From CAVSIP01 sp963728075 (GTDB taxonomy: Bacteria > Actinomycetota > Actinomycetes > JAFAQI01 > DASSKL01): DNA of 64,000 bases. Shown in pieces: positions 26,925 to 36,116 of the stretch. The stretch is from assembly GCA_963728075.1 (NCBI GenBank), contig CAVSIP010000007.1, positions 310,001 to 374,000 on the forward strand, given 5' to 3'. Numbering within the stretch: position 1 is the first letter of the stretch; each line of letters begins with the position of its first letter. The translations under genes were made by a program, and so were the position numbers. Below the pieces are notes generated by a model, which had not been told where the DNA came from, made no database searches, and worked only from the letters and a program-made list of their open reading frames with translations.

Positions 26925-29324
26925 TCAGCCTCGCAGTGCCCGGTCGACCGCCTGAGCGAGCCGTTCGGTATCGACCGGCCTCCCGACGGACGCGGCGCCG
27001 GCCGGCGCATCGCCCAGGAACACCACCGCCCGGACCCGTCCGGCGTCGAGCAGCCTGGTGGCGAGTGCCGTGCCGTCCTCACCGGGCAGCCGACCGGCGG
27101 TGAGCAGCAGGTCGAACGGGTCGGGTCCGGCCAGGGCCAGCACGGTGGCGAGCTCGGCGTCTGCCGCCGACACGACCGTGTGCCCCTCGTGCCGGAGGGC
27201 CTGCTCGGCCTGGGCCCGCACGTCCGGGTCGCTGTCGACGACGAGCACCGTGCGGACCCGGCGCGGCAGGGTCACCACGAACCGGCTGCCGCGGCCCGGA
27301 GCGGCGTCGACCTCGATGCTGCCCCCACTCTGGCGGACGATGCCGTACGCGCTCGCGAGCCCGAGGCCGGTTCCCGCGCCGGCCTTGGTGGTGAAGAACG
27401 GTTCGAAGCAGCGGGCCGCCTCCTCCGCCGTCATGCCGCAGCCGTTGTCGGCCACTGTCACCCGTACGTGGGCGGCGGCACCGTCGGCGGCCAGCTCGAT
27501 CCGCCCGGCTCCGGGCAGGGCGTCGCGTGCGTTGGTGACCAGGTTGACGACCACCCGCTCGATCTGACGCGGGTCGGCGAGGGCGGACAGCGGCGCCGCG
27601 GACGGCCGGACGGCCAGCTCGACCCCCTGGGGCAGCAGGTGCTGGCAGAACGCGGCCACCTCGTCCAGCCAGGCGTTGACGTCGAACTCCTGTGCGGCGA
27701 GCTGCTCGCCGCGGGAGAAGAACAGCAGCTGGCTGACCATCTGGCCGGCGCGGTCGGCAGCCTGGATGATCGCCGCACTCTCCTCCGAGTCGGGCAGCAG
27801 CTCGGCGTTGCCCCGTACGGCCGTCAGCAGGTTGCCGAAGTCGTGCGCGACACCGCGGGCGAAACGCCCGATCGCCTGGAGCCGGTCGCTCTCGCCCTGC
27901 TGCTGGCTGAGCAGCACCCGGTCGGTGACGTCGGCGACCACCACCAGCGCACCGCCGACCGCGGGCGGCAGCGGGCGGGTGTCCATGGTCACCCAGCGGT
28001 CCGTGCCGTCCGGTGCCGTCCAGCGCTGGGGGATGCCGCGGCCGTCCGGCTCCGGCAGCCCGATGCGGTCGAACATCTGCCCCACCAGCTGGTCGGGGTG
28101 CACCCCCAGCAGCGCGCCGAGGCGGGGGTTCGCCAGCGAGATGGCGCCCTGGTGGTCGAGGACTGCGATGGCCTCCGGCGTGGACTGCACGACGGTGCGG
28201 TAGCGGCGCTCGCTGACCTGCAGCGCCTCCTGGGCGCGGCGACGCTCGGTGACGTCGCGCAGGTTCACGACCATTCCCTCGACGGCCGGGTCGTCGACCG
28301 CATTCGTGACGATCTCCTGGGCCCAGCCCCAGCTGCCGTCGCCCAGGCGTAGCCGGAACTCGACGGGCGGCCGGGTCTCGCCCGGCGCGGCCATGGCGGC
28401 CTGCCAGTTCTCCGCCACGGCCGGGACGTCGCCCGGATGGATGAAGTCCCAGCCGATCAGGCCCGTGATCTCGTCCTCGGTGTAGCCCAGCGCGGACCGG
28501 CCGCCGAAGATCGCCTCCTGCATCCGGCCGTCGACGTCGCAGACCAGGACGATCTCGAAGGCGTGCTCGAGCAGCGCTCGGAACCGGGTCCCCGATCGCC
28601 GCAGCTCCTCCTGCGCCTGCACCTCGTCGGTGACGTCCGCCGCCGACACCAGCGCACCGACCACCTCGCCCCGCGTGTACTGGGGGCGGAAGGCGATCCG
28701 GTACCACCGGCCGACGATCTGCACGGTGACGTCCGAGCACGTGCCCTGCAGGGCCTCCCGCACCCCCTGCAGGACCTCGGGGACGCCGCGGTAGATCGTC
28801 CAGATCGACCGGCCCACCGCGACGAGGTCCGCGCGCGGGGCCGCGCTCAGCGCCCCGCCCTCGGCCAGGGTCACGACGCCGGCCGGGTCGCAGCCGAGGA
28901 TGGCCACGGGCGTGAGGTTGACGGCCTCGGCCAGGAGCTCGCGCTGGGCGACGAGGGACAGCTCGCTGGTCAGGTCCCGCGTGATGGCGGCGCTGCCGAT
29001 CACCCGCCCGGTCGGGTCCCGCAGCGGGGACGCCGTCATGGAGACCGGCACCTGCGTGCCGTCCCGCCGCAGGCGGCGGGACCGCATCGGTGGGATGGGC
29101 TCGCCGGCCAGCAGGCGGGCCCGGATGGCGTCCAGCTCGGGGAGCAGGTCGTCGGGGTAGATGAGGGCCACGTCGCGGCCGAGGGCGTCGGCGGCCGGGT
29201 AGCCGTACAGCCGCTCCGCGCCGGCGTTCCAGGAGCTGATCCGCCGGTGGAGATCGGCCGTGACGATGGCGTCCTCGGTGGTCTCGACCACCGCTGCCAG
29301 CAGGTCACGCTCGCTGGGACGCAC
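26925..29324 (-). CDS. Multi-PAS sensor histidine kinase with degenerate receiver domain
   Basis: A 799-residue hybrid-type kinase without evident membrane spans. There are four PAS modules (about 8-125, 135-245, 255-375, 385-480), with linkers DVTDEVQAQEELRRS and DVTERRRAQEALQVSERRYR. The H-box is GRFARGVAHDFGNLL with His494. The ATPase has NLVTNARDAL, VADNGCGM and GTGLGLASAYGIV. The C-terminal receiver (about 691-799) keeps VVDSDPD but reads FDLLLTAGRLPG, with Ala743 where the phospho-Asp should be, and GRP instead of a Lys-Pro. Such a receiver cannot take phosphate. GTG 29324 is the likely start, without a strong ribosome site. The response regulator gene follows by 1 nt. Confidence 0.9.
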   Translation of the reverse strand: MRPSERDLLAAVVETTEDAIVTADLHRRISSWNAGAERLYGYPAADALGRDVALIYPDDLLPELDAIRARLLAGEPIPPMRSRRLRRDGTQVPVSMTASPLRDPTGRVIGSAAITRDLTSELSLVAQRELLAEAVNLTPVAILGCDPAGVVTLAEGGALSAAPRADLVAVGRSIWTIYRGVPEVLQGVREALQGTCSDVTVQIVGRWYRIAFRPQYTRGEVVGALVSAADVTDEVQAQEELRRSGTRFRALLEHAFEIVLVCDVDGRMQEAIFGGRSALGYTEDEITGLIGWDFIHPGDVPAVAENWQAAMAAPGETRPPVEFRLRLGDGSWGWAQEIVTNAVDDPAVEGMVVNLRDVTERRRAQEALQVSERRYRTVVQSTPEAIAVLDHQGAISLANPRLGALLGVHPDQLVGQMFDRIGLPEPDGRGIPQRWTAPDGTDRWVTMDTRPLPPAVGGALVVVADVTDRVLLSQQQGESDRLQAIGRFARGVAHDFGNLLTAVRGNAELLPDSEESAAIIQAADRAGQMVSQLLFFSRGEQLAAQEFDVNAWLDEVAAFCQHLLPQGVELAVRPSAAPLSALADPRQIERVVVNLVTNARDALPGAGRIELAADGAAAHVRVTVADNGCGMTAEEAARCFEPFFTTKAGAGTGLGLASAYGIVRQSGGSIEVDAAPGRGSRFVVTLPRRVRTVLVVDSDPDVRAQAEQALRHEGHTVVSAADAELATVLALAGPDPFDLLLTAGRLPGEDGTALATRLLDAGRVRAVVFLGDAPAGAASVGRPVDTERLAQAVDRALRG

Positions 29325-29430
29325 CCGGCCGAGGCTAACCCGGTCTGTCCGCGGTGCCAGGGACCATCGGCCCGTGTCCGGGTCCGCCGTTCGGCGCACA
29401 GTGGCAGCGGAACCTGCGCGGAGGACGGAC

Positions 29431-31281
29431 ATGACCATGACGTATGCGCACGGTGACGCCGTGCGGCCGCAACCAGCCCCCTCGGTGGCCCGGATGTTCC
29501 TCGACCGGGTGGCCGCTACCCCGGACCTGGAGGCGTTCCGCCGCCCCGTCGACGGTGACTGGGAGTCGTTCACCTGGCGGCAGACCGCCGATCAGGTCCA
29601 GGTGCTGGCCGCCGCGCTGCTGGCGCTCGGCATCCACCCCGAGGACCGGGTGGCGGTGATCTGCTCGACGCGCTACGAGTGGGTGCTCGCCGACCTCGCG
29701 GTGATGTGCGCCGGCGGGGCGACGACCACGGTCTACCCCACGACCATGCCCGAGGACGTGGCCTACATCGTCGCCGACTCGGGCAGCCGGATCGCCGTCG
29801 CCGAGGACGACGGTCAGGTGGCCAAGCTGCGGGCCCAGCGAGACGGGCTGCCCGAGCTCGCCCACGTGGTCGTGATCGACGGCGAGGGTGACGGGGACTG
29901 GGTGATGTCCTGGGCGCAGCTGCGTGCTCTCGGTGAGGAGCGGCTGCTCGCCGACCCGCGCTGCGTCGAGCAGGCCGTGGAGAAGATCCGCCCGGACCAC
30001 CTTGCGACGCTGATGTACACCTCGGGCACCACCGGCACCCCGAAGGGTGTGGAGCTGGTCCAGTCCTGCTGGACGTACGAGGGGGCGGCTGCCGCGTCGG
30101 TCGACCTCATCCGGACCGACGACGTCGAGTACCTCTGGCTGCCGCTGTCGCACTCCTTCGGCAAGGTGCTGCTCGCCTCGCAGATCCAGACCGGGTGCAC
30201 GGCGGCCGTGGACGGGCGGATCGACCGGATCGTGGAGAACCTCGCGGTGGTGCGGCCGACGCTCATGGCGGGGGCGCCGCGGATCTTCGAGAAGGTGCAC
30301 GCCAAGGTGTGGCAGACCGCGCACTCCGAGGGAGCGCTCAAGGCGCGCATCTTCGACTGGGCGTTCCGGGTCGGCGTGCAGGTGGTCCGGCTGCGCCAGG
30401 ACGGGCACGGGCCAGGGCCGCTGCTCCGCGCCCAGTACGCCGTCGCCGACCGGCTGGTGTTCCGCACCATCCGGGCCCGCCTCGGCGGGCGGGTGCGCTA
30501 CCTGCTGTCCGGGAGCGCCGCCCTGTCCCGCGACATCGCGGAGTGGTTCCACGCGGCGGGCATCGTGCTGGTCGAGGGCTACGGCCTGACCGAGACGAGC
30601 GCCGGCTCGACCGCGGGCCGGCCGGACCAGCTCGCCATCGGCACCGTCGGCCCGCCGCTGCCGGGGACGGACATCCGCATCGCGGACGACGGCGAGATCC
30701 TCATCCACGGCCCGGGCGTCATGCGCGGCTACCACGGCATGGCCGCGGAGACCAGCGCGGTGCTCAGCGCCGACGGCTGGTTCGCCACCGGCGACGTCGG
30801 CGTGCTCGACGACCAGGGCCGGCTGCGGATCACCGACCGCAAGAAGGACCTGGTGAAGACCTCCGGCGGCAAGTACATCGCCCCGACCGCGATCGAGACC
30901 CAGCTCAAGGCGCTGTGCCCGGTGGTCAGCCAGGTGGTGGTCCACGCCGACGCCCGCAAGTACGCCGTGGCCCTGCTGACGTTGGACCCCGACACGTCGC
31001 TGCAGTGGGCGCAGTCGGAGGGCCTCACCGTGACGCAGTACGACGAGCTCGCCGCACACCCGCAGCTGCACGAGTTCGTCCGCGGCTGCGTCGACCTGCT
31101 CAACAGCCGGCTGAACCGCTGGGAGACGGTCAAGGACTTCCGCATCCTCGACCACGACCTGTCGATCGAGGACGGCGAGATCACGCCGAGCCTGAAGGTG
31201 CGGCGGTCGATGGTGGAGTCGATGTACCGGGACCTGCTCGACTCGATGTACCCGGAGGAGGACACGACCGTCAGCCGGTGA
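29431..31281 (+). CDS. Long-chain acyl-CoA synthetase (FadD15-like AMP-dependent ligase)
   Basis: A 616-residue long-chain fatty acid ligase. TLMYTSGTTGTPKGVE is the phosphate loop. PLSHSFGKVLLAS and VRYLLSGSAALSRDIAEWFHAAGI are typical of the long-chain group. VEGYGLTETSAG is A5, WFATGDVGVLDDQGRLRITDRKKDLVKTSGGKYIAP is the hinge, and ITPSLKVRR holds the C-terminal Lys. It activates fatty acids for beta-oxidation or lipid synthesis. ATG 29431 follows GGAGGACGGAC. It diverges from the kinase gene, and its end overlaps the convergent L,D-transpeptidase gene by 11 nt. Confidence 0.9.
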   Translation: MTMTYAHGDAVRPQPAPSVARMFLDRVAATPDLEAFRRPVDGDWESFTWRQTADQVQVLAAALLALGIHPEDRVAVICSTRYEWVLADLAVMCAGGATTTVYPTTMPEDVAYIVADSGSRIAVAEDDGQVAKLRAQRDGLPELAHVVVIDGEGDGDWVMSWAQLRALGEERLLADPRCVEQAVEKIRPDHLATLMYTSGTTGTPKGVELVQSCWTYEGAAAASVDLIRTDDVEYLWLPLSHSFGKVLLASQIQTGCTAAVDGRIDRIVENLAVVRPTLMAGAPRIFEKVHAKVWQTAHSEGALKARIFDWAFRVGVQVVRLRQDGHGPGPLLRAQYAVADRLVFRTIRARLGGRVRYLLSGSAALSRDIAEWFHAAGIVLVEGYGLTETSAGSTAGRPDQLAIGTVGPPLPGTDIRIADDGEILIHGPGVMRGYHGMAAETSAVLSADGWFATGDVGVLDDQGRLRITDRKKDLVKTSGGKYIAPTAIETQLKALCPVVSQVVVHADARKYAVALLTLDPDTSLQWAQSEGLTVTQYDELAAHPQLHEFVRGCVDLLNSRLNRWETVKDFRILDHDLSIEDGEITPSLKVRRSMVESMYRDLLDSMYPEEDTTVSR

Positions 31282-32113
31282 CCGTCGACGCCACCCCGAT
31301 CACGAAGCGGGGGGCGGCAGCCGGGTCGAGCCAGCGCAGCACCCGCAGCAGCTCGCCGGTCGGCAGCGCCACGCAGCCGGCCGTCGAGCGGCCGCTGCTC
31401 ACGTGCAGGAAGATCGCGCTCCCGCGACCGGGCACGCGGCCGAGGTTGTAGCCGACCACGGCGCCGTAGTCGTACTCCGGGTAGCCGTACATGTGCTCGC
31501 CCCGGGGTGACGTGCCGGTCTGCGCGGTGTCGACCCACTCGTTGTACGCGGGGTCGCCGGGGTCGTCGACCCAGACGATGCCGGGCGTCACCCTGCGGTA
31601 CTCCAGCCGGACGCCGGGATCGGGCTCCCGGCCGAACAGGAACGGCACCGGGTAGGAGCCGCTGGGCGTCCTGCCGTCGCCCTCGCGCTTCTCGCCGGGT
31701 GGGGCGAGGCCGTCCCGGCCGATGCGCGCCGGCCACGGTCCGTACGTGCGGACCCAGCCGTTCGCCGTGCGGGTGAGGGCCTGCACGGTCGCGTAGCTGG
31801 TGCCGTAGCCGCCGGCGGTCACGAGCACCACCTGCCGGGCGTGGCCGGCGTTCCGTACGGTCACGGTCGCCGGCCGGGGCGCGGCCGTGGTGGTCGTCGT
31901 CGCGGTCGTGGCGGTGGCGTGTGGCGTCGGTGTGCTCGGTGACGCCGTGGGGCTGGGTGAGGGCGACGGGCTCACGGTCACGCTGGGAGTCGCGGTGGTC
32001 GTCGTCGGCGAGGGCGCCTCCGCACGTACCGCCGGCGGGGCGGGCCCGCCGCCGCTGCAGCCGGCGGCGCCGAGAGCGGCCGCTGCGAGCAAGCCGGCGA
32101 GCGCGCGCCGCAT
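31271..32113 (-). CDS. L,D-transpeptidase-family lipoprotein
   Basis: A 280-residue secreted protein. The signal ends in a lipobox with Cys19 (GAAGC), followed by a Thr/Ser/Pro linker (about 25-80) and then a YkuD-like domain with REGDGRTPSGSYPVPFLFG, the alternative L,D-transpeptidase signature. The active site is FLHVSSGRSTAGCVALP, with Cys in the expected place but Ala instead of the usual Arg after it. It probably acts on peptidoglycan outside the membrane. ATG 32113 has GAGGAGGAAG upstream. It diverges from an M15 peptidase gene 60 nt away, and the two may be co-regulated. Confidence 0.85.
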   Translation of the reverse strand: MRRALAGLLAAAALGAAGCSGGGPAPPAVRAEAPSPTTTTATPSVTVSPSPSPSPTASPSTPTPHATATTATTTTTAAPRPATVTVRNAGHARQVVLVTAGGYGTSYATVQALTRTANGWVRTYGPWPARIGRDGLAPPGEKREGDGRTPSGSYPVPFLFGREPDPGVRLEYRRVTPGIVWVDDPGDPAYNEWVDTAQTGTSPRGEHMYGYPEYDYGAVVGYNLGRVPGRGSAIFLHVSSGRSTAGCVALPTGELLRVLRWLDPAAAPRFVIGVASTVTG

Positions 32114-32173
32114 GTGCTTCCTCCTCGCTAGGCTGACGGTCGATCTGTCCGATTGTCACCCGGGAACGGCGCC

Positions 32174-32923
32174 ATGCAGCGGTCCGTGTGCATCGCCCTG
32201 GGGCTGTTGCTCGCCACGGGCTGCGGGGCCTCCGCGACGGAGACGGCGCCGGCCCCCTCGGTGACGACCGCCTCGGCGTCGCCGTCGCCCTCGGCGACCA
32301 CGGGGACGCCGAGCCCGGCGGTGCCGACCCCGACGTCGGGCACGCCGTCCCCGGCGCCGTTCACCGCCCGGGTGTCGACGGTCACGGCCGCCGACCTGCC
32401 GTACTCCTGGCGACCGGGCTGCCCGGTCGGGCCGGCGCAGCTGCGCCTGCTGCACCTGCGCTACTGGGGGTTCGACGGGGCGGTGCACGACGGGGAGCTG
32501 GTCGTGAGCGCCCGGGTCGCGGACGCGGTGGTCGGGGTGTTCCACCGGCTCTACGACGCTCGCTTCCCGATCCGGCGGATGGTGCGGGCGGATGCGTACC
32601 GCGGCAGCGACCCGGAGTCGATGGCCGCGGACAACACCTCGGCGTTCAACTGCCGCAACGCGGTCGCCGACGGCCCGCCGCGCTGGTCGGTGCACGCCTA
32701 CGGCGAGGCGATCGATGTCGACCCGGTGGAGAACCCGTACCTGCAGGGCGGGAAGGTGCAGCCCCCCAACGGCGCCCCGTACACCGACCGTGCGGACCAC
32801 CGGCCCGGCATGGCGTACGCCGGCGGCACGCTCGTACGGGCGTTCGCCGCGGCGGGCTGGCAGTGGGGCGGGCGTTGGGCGTCGACGCCGGACTACCAGC
32901 ACTTCTCCGCCGACGGCGGCTGA
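32174..32923 (+). CDS. M15-family D-alanyl-D-alanine carboxypeptidase-like lipoprotein
   Basis: A 249-residue exported protein with lipobox Cys17 (LLATGC) and a Ser/Thr/Pro linker to about residue 65. The zinc peptidase domain has SAFNCRNAV, SVHAYGEAIDVDPVENPY (zinc His and Asp) and DYQHFSAD (third ligand), the M15C/VanY-like pattern. It should trim D-Ala or cleave cell-wall peptides. ATG 32174 is the start that gives a lipoprotein signal. It is divergent from the L,D-transpeptidase gene and convergent with the phosphotransferase gene 7 nt away. Confidence 0.85.
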   Translation: MQRSVCIALGLLLATGCGASATETAPAPSVTTASASPSPSATTGTPSPAVPTPTSGTPSPAPFTARVSTVTAADLPYSWRPGCPVGPAQLRLLHLRYWGFDGAVHDGELVVSARVADAVVGVFHRLYDARFPIRRMVRADAYRGSDPESMAADNTSAFNCRNAVADGPPRWSVHAYGEAIDVDPVENPYLQGGKVQPPNGAPYTDRADHRPGMAYAGGTLVRAFAAAGWQWGGRWASTPDYQHFSADGG

Positions 32924-32929
32924 CCGGGG

Positions 32930-34006
32930 TCAGAGCGTGTCGAGGAGGTCCTGGGCGCCCCCGGCCAGCAGCGGTACGCGCTCGCCCATCGTGCCCATCC
33001 GGGCGTCCTGCGTCTCGCCGCGGGCGAACCGGTTGTACAGCTGCTGCAGCACCACGGCCGTCTTCCACAGGCCGAAAGCCTCGTACCAGGGCACCGACGA
33101 GACGTCGGCGCCGGTGCGCTCGGCGTACCGGGCGACGACCTCGGCGCGGGTGGGCAGTCCGAACGCCCGCTCACCCGGGTAGCTGCCGCGTGCCGTCTCC
33201 GGCGGGTCGGTCGGGTCGGGCCAGTAGTTGAGCAGCGTGCCCAGGTCGACCAGCGGGTCGCCGGTGGTGGTCATGTCCCAGTCGAAGATGGACCTCACCC
33301 GGTCCGGGTCGCCCGGGTCGAACTGGCAGTTGTCGACCTTGAGGTCGTTGTGGACGAGCGAGGTCCGCACGCTCGCGGGCATCGTGCGCTCCAGGCGGGC
33401 GTGCACCTCGGTCATGCGGTCCGTGGCGTCCGCGGACACCGCCGTCCCCGCCACCAGGTCCCACCGCTTCTTCCAGCCGGCGACCTGGCGGGCCACGAAG
33501 CCCTCGGGGCGCCCGAGGTCGGCCAGGCCGGCCGCCTGCGGGTCGACGGCGTGCAGGTCGGCCATCGCGTCGACCACCGCGAAGCCGATGCGCCGGCCGG
33601 CGTCCGGCAGCGCGGCCAGCCCCGGCGGCAGCTCGCCGCGGATGACCACGCCCGTCCGGCGCTCCATGACGAAGAAGTCCGCCCCGGCGACGTCGTGGTC
33701 GTCGCAGAACGCGTACGCGCGTGGCGCGCGGTCGAACGACCGCCACAGCACCGACAGCACGCGGTACTCCCGGCGCATGTCGTGGGCGCCGGGTGCGATC
33801 ACGCCGAACGGCGGTCGCCGCAGCACCAGCTCGCTGTCGCCGAAGCGCAGCAGGTAGGTGAGGTTGGCCGCGCCGTGCGGGAACTGCACCACCTCGAACG
33901 GGCCGGTGAGGTCGGGGACCTGCTCCCGGACGTAGGCCTCGATCCGCGGCCAGTCCAGCTCGTCGCCGTGGCGCACGGGGGCGACCTCGCGCAGCATCTC
34001 GCTCAC
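32930..34006 (-). CDS. Aminoglycoside-phosphotransferase-fold (ACAD10-type) kinase
   Basis: A 358-residue APH-fold phosphotransferase. LVHNDLKVDNCQFD is the catalytic loop and SIFDWDMTTTGDPLVDLG the Mg-binding DFG equivalent. FPHGAANLTYLLRFG and ELVLRRPP form the ATP lobe. The closest group is the phosphotransferases linked to acyl-CoA dehydrogenases (ACAD10/FadE36), which phosphorylate hydroxyacyl substrates, not antibiotics. GTG 34006 is chosen; ATG 33997 is an alternative. No acyl-CoA dehydrogenase is adjacent here, although CoA enzymes abound in the window. It diverges from the arsR-like gene. Confidence 0.82.
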   Translation of the reverse strand: MSEMLREVAPVRHGDELDWPRIEAYVREQVPDLTGPFEVVQFPHGAANLTYLLRFGDSELVLRRPPFGVIAPGAHDMRREYRVLSVLWRSFDRAPRAYAFCDDHDVAGADFFVMERRTGVVIRGELPPGLAALPDAGRRIGFAVVDAMADLHAVDPQAAGLADLGRPEGFVARQVAGWKKRWDLVAGTAVSADATDRMTEVHARLERTMPASVRTSLVHNDLKVDNCQFDPGDPDRVRSIFDWDMTTTGDPLVDLGTLLNYWPDPTDPPETARGSYPGERAFGLPTRAEVVARYAERTGADVSSVPWYEAFGLWKTAVVLQQLYNRFARGETQDARMGTMGERVPLLAGGAQDLLDTL

Positions 34007-34092
34007 GCGATGCAACCTAGCCAGTCCCCACGGCCGGGACGGCATCCCCTATGCTGACGACCTGACGAAGTCATCAACACATCAGGAGCACG

Positions 34093-34431
34093 GTGCCGAC
34101 GACGCCGCTGTACGAGCGCAAGGCCGAGCTGTTCAAGACCCTCGGCCATCCCGGGCGCATCCGGATCCTGGAGATCCTCGTGGCCGGGGAGCAGTCGGTG
34201 GCCGAGCTGCTGCCGCAGGTCGGGCTCGAGGCGTCGCACCTGTCCCAGCAGCTCGCCGTCCTGCGCCGGGCCGGGCTGGTCACCTCCCGCCGGGAGGGCT
34301 CGACGGTGATCTACGAGCTGTCCAGCCCGGTGGTCGGCGACCTCATGCGGGTGGCGCGCGGACTGCTCACCGACGTCCTCGCGGGTGACGCGACCCTGCT
34401 CGCCGAGCTGCGGATGGACGAGGCCGGCTGA
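34093..34431 (+). CDS. ArsR-family transcriptional regulator
   Basis: A 112-residue winged-helix repressor. KAELFKTLGHPGRIRILEIL and VGLEASHLSQQLAVLRRAGLVTSRREGSTVIYEL are the ArsR HTH and wing. No Cys residues are present, so the classical ArsR/SmtB metal sites are absent. GTG 34093 follows AGGAG. Its stop and the SulP start share a base (TGATG). A possible -10 (TATGCT, 34050-34055) lies upstream. The pair is likely self-regulated, with the repressor controlling an anion transporter. Confidence 0.88.
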   Translation: MPTTPLYERKAELFKTLGHPGRIRILEILVAGEQSVAELLPQVGLEASHLSQQLAVLRRAGLVTSRREGSTVIYELSSPVVGDLMRVARGLLTDVLAGDATLLAELRMDEAG

Positions 34432-36116
34432 TGGCGACGGCCGCACCCCGGGGGCTGCCCCGGGGGTCGCACCTGCTGCCGCGCCGGGCGGACCTCCGGT
34501 CGATGCTCGCCGCTCCGCGCGCCGACCTCGCGGCCGGGGTGACCACCGGGATCGTCGCGCTGCCGCTGGCCCTCGCCTTCGGGGTGAGCTCCGGGATGGG
34601 GGCGCGCGCCGGCCTGGTCACGGCCATCGTCGCCGGCGTGGTGGCTGCCGTCCTCGGTGGCTCTCGGGTGCAGGTCTCCGGCCCGACCGGCGCGATGGCG
34701 GTGGTGCTGCTACCGGTTGCCGCCGCGTACGGGGCCGGCGGCGTGCTCGTCGCCGGGATGCTCGCCGGCGCCGTGCTCGTTCTCGCGGGCGCGTTGCGGC
34801 TCGGGCGGTACGTCGGGTTCCTCCCGCTGCCGGTGGTCGAGGGCTTCACGGCGGGCATCGCCGCGGTCATCACGCTGCAGCAGGTGCCGGCCGCGCTCGG
34901 GGTCACCGACGCCGGCGCCGGGCGGACCGTCGTGGTCGCCGGCCGCGCCGTCGGGCGTTTCCTCGCTGCCCCGACCCTGGCGGCGGCCGGGCTGGCGCTC
35001 GTCGTCGCTGTGCTGATGCTGCTCGGCGCCCGGATCGCCCACGCCTTTCCGGCGTCGCTGCTGGCGGTCGCGGTCGCCACGGTCGTCGCCGAGGTGAGCC
35101 GCCTCGACGTGCCGCGGATCGGCACCGTCCCGGCGGGCCTCCCGCTCCCGGCACTGCCCCACGTGGCGTGGGCCCACTCGGGTGCCCTGGTGGGGCCGGC
35201 CGTGGCGATCGCCGCGCTCGCCGGCATCGAGTCGCTGCTCTCGGCCACCGTCGCCGACGGCCTGGCCGGCGGGCCACGTCACGACCCCGACCGCGAGCTG
35301 TTCGGCCAGGGGGTCGCGAACGTCGTCGTGCCGCTGTTCGGCGGCATGCCCGCCACCGGCGCGATCGCGCGGACCGCGGTGAGCATCCGCGCGGGTGCCG
35401 GCTCGCGTCTGGCCGCGGTGGTCCACGCGCTGTTGCTCCTGCTCGTCGTGCTGGTCCTGGCCCCGGTCGTCGGCCGGGTCCCGCTCGCCGCGCTCGCGGG
35501 GGTGCTGCTGGTCACCGCCGCCCGGATGGTCGACTGGCGCGCCGCGGCAACGCTCGTACGGACCAGCCGCAGCTCCGCCGTGGTGCTGGTCGCGACCTTC
35601 GCCACCACGGTCCTGTTCGACCTCGTCCGCGCCGTGGAGATCGGGCTGGTCGTCGCCGGGGCGCTGGCCCTGCGCCAGGTGGCCCGGACGGCACGGCTCG
35701 ACCGGCTGCCGGCGGCACACCCGGACCACGCGCTGCCCGAGTCGGCCCACGACCTCATCGACGAGCACGTGGTGGTCTTCCGCCTGGACGGGTCGCTGTT
35801 CTTCGCGACCGCTCACCGGCTGCTCGGCGAGGTGCTCGACGTGGCGGCCGTGCGGGTCGTCGTGCTGCGGCTCAGCCGCATCACGGTCCTCGACGCCACC
35901 GGGGCGCGGGTGCTCGGCGACGTGGTCTCGGGCCTGGAGTCCCGCGGCGTGACGGTCCTGCTGTCAGGTCTGCGGCCCGAGCACCGCACGTTGCTGGAGC
36001 GCCTCGGTGTGCTCAGCGCCGAGCGGGCGGCGCGGCACCTGTTCGACAGCGTCGACCGTGCCCTCGAGCACGCCCGCGCGCATGTCGCGGCCGGGCCGGA
36101 GCTAGCGCAGGGCTGA
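34431..36116 (+). CDS. SulP-family anion transporter with STAS domain
   Basis: A 561-residue membrane transporter. The 14-helix core begins LAAGVTTGIVALPLALAFGVSSGM, with the SulP motif VSGPTGAMAVVL, and IAALAGIESLLSATVADGL and GGMPATGAIARTAVSI further on. A cytoplasmic STAS domain (about 450-550) contains VVVFRLDGSLFFATAHR and VVLRLSRITVLDATGARVL. Bacterial SulP proteins move sulfate, bicarbonate or dicarboxylates with sodium or protons. It is coupled to the ArsR-type gene. The end overlaps the convergent GlsB-like gene by 15 nt. The specific anion is undetermined. Confidence 0.9.
   Translation: MATAAPRGLPRGSHLLPRRADLRSMLAAPRADLAAGVTTGIVALPLALAFGVSSGMGARAGLVTAIVAGVVAAVLGGSRVQVSGPTGAMAVVLLPVAAAYGAGGVLVAGMLAGAVLVLAGALRLGRYVGFLPLPVVEGFTAGIAAVITLQQVPAALGVTDAGAGRTVVVAGRAVGRFLAAPTLAAAGLALVVAVLMLLGARIAHAFPASLLAVAVATVVAEVSRLDVPRIGTVPAGLPLPALPHVAWAHSGALVGPAVAIAALAGIESLLSATVADGLAGGPRHDPDRELFGQGVANVVVPLFGGMPATGAIARTAVSIRAGAGSRLAAVVHALLLLLVVLVLAPVVGRVPLAALAGVLLVTAARMVDWRAAATLVRTSRSSAVVLVATFATTVLFDLVRAVEIGLVVAGALALRQVARTARLDRLPAAHPDHALPESAHDLIDEHVVVFRLDGSLFFATAHRLLGEVLDVAAVRVVVLRLSRITVLDATGARVLGDVVSGLESRGVTVLLSGLRPEHRTLLERLGVLSAERAARHLFDSVDRALEHARAHVAAGPELAQG

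Noticed and set aside
32930..34006. Aminoglycoside resistance gene
   Set aside because: The catalytic loops fit the ACAD10-type phosphotransferase group, and there is no mobile context.
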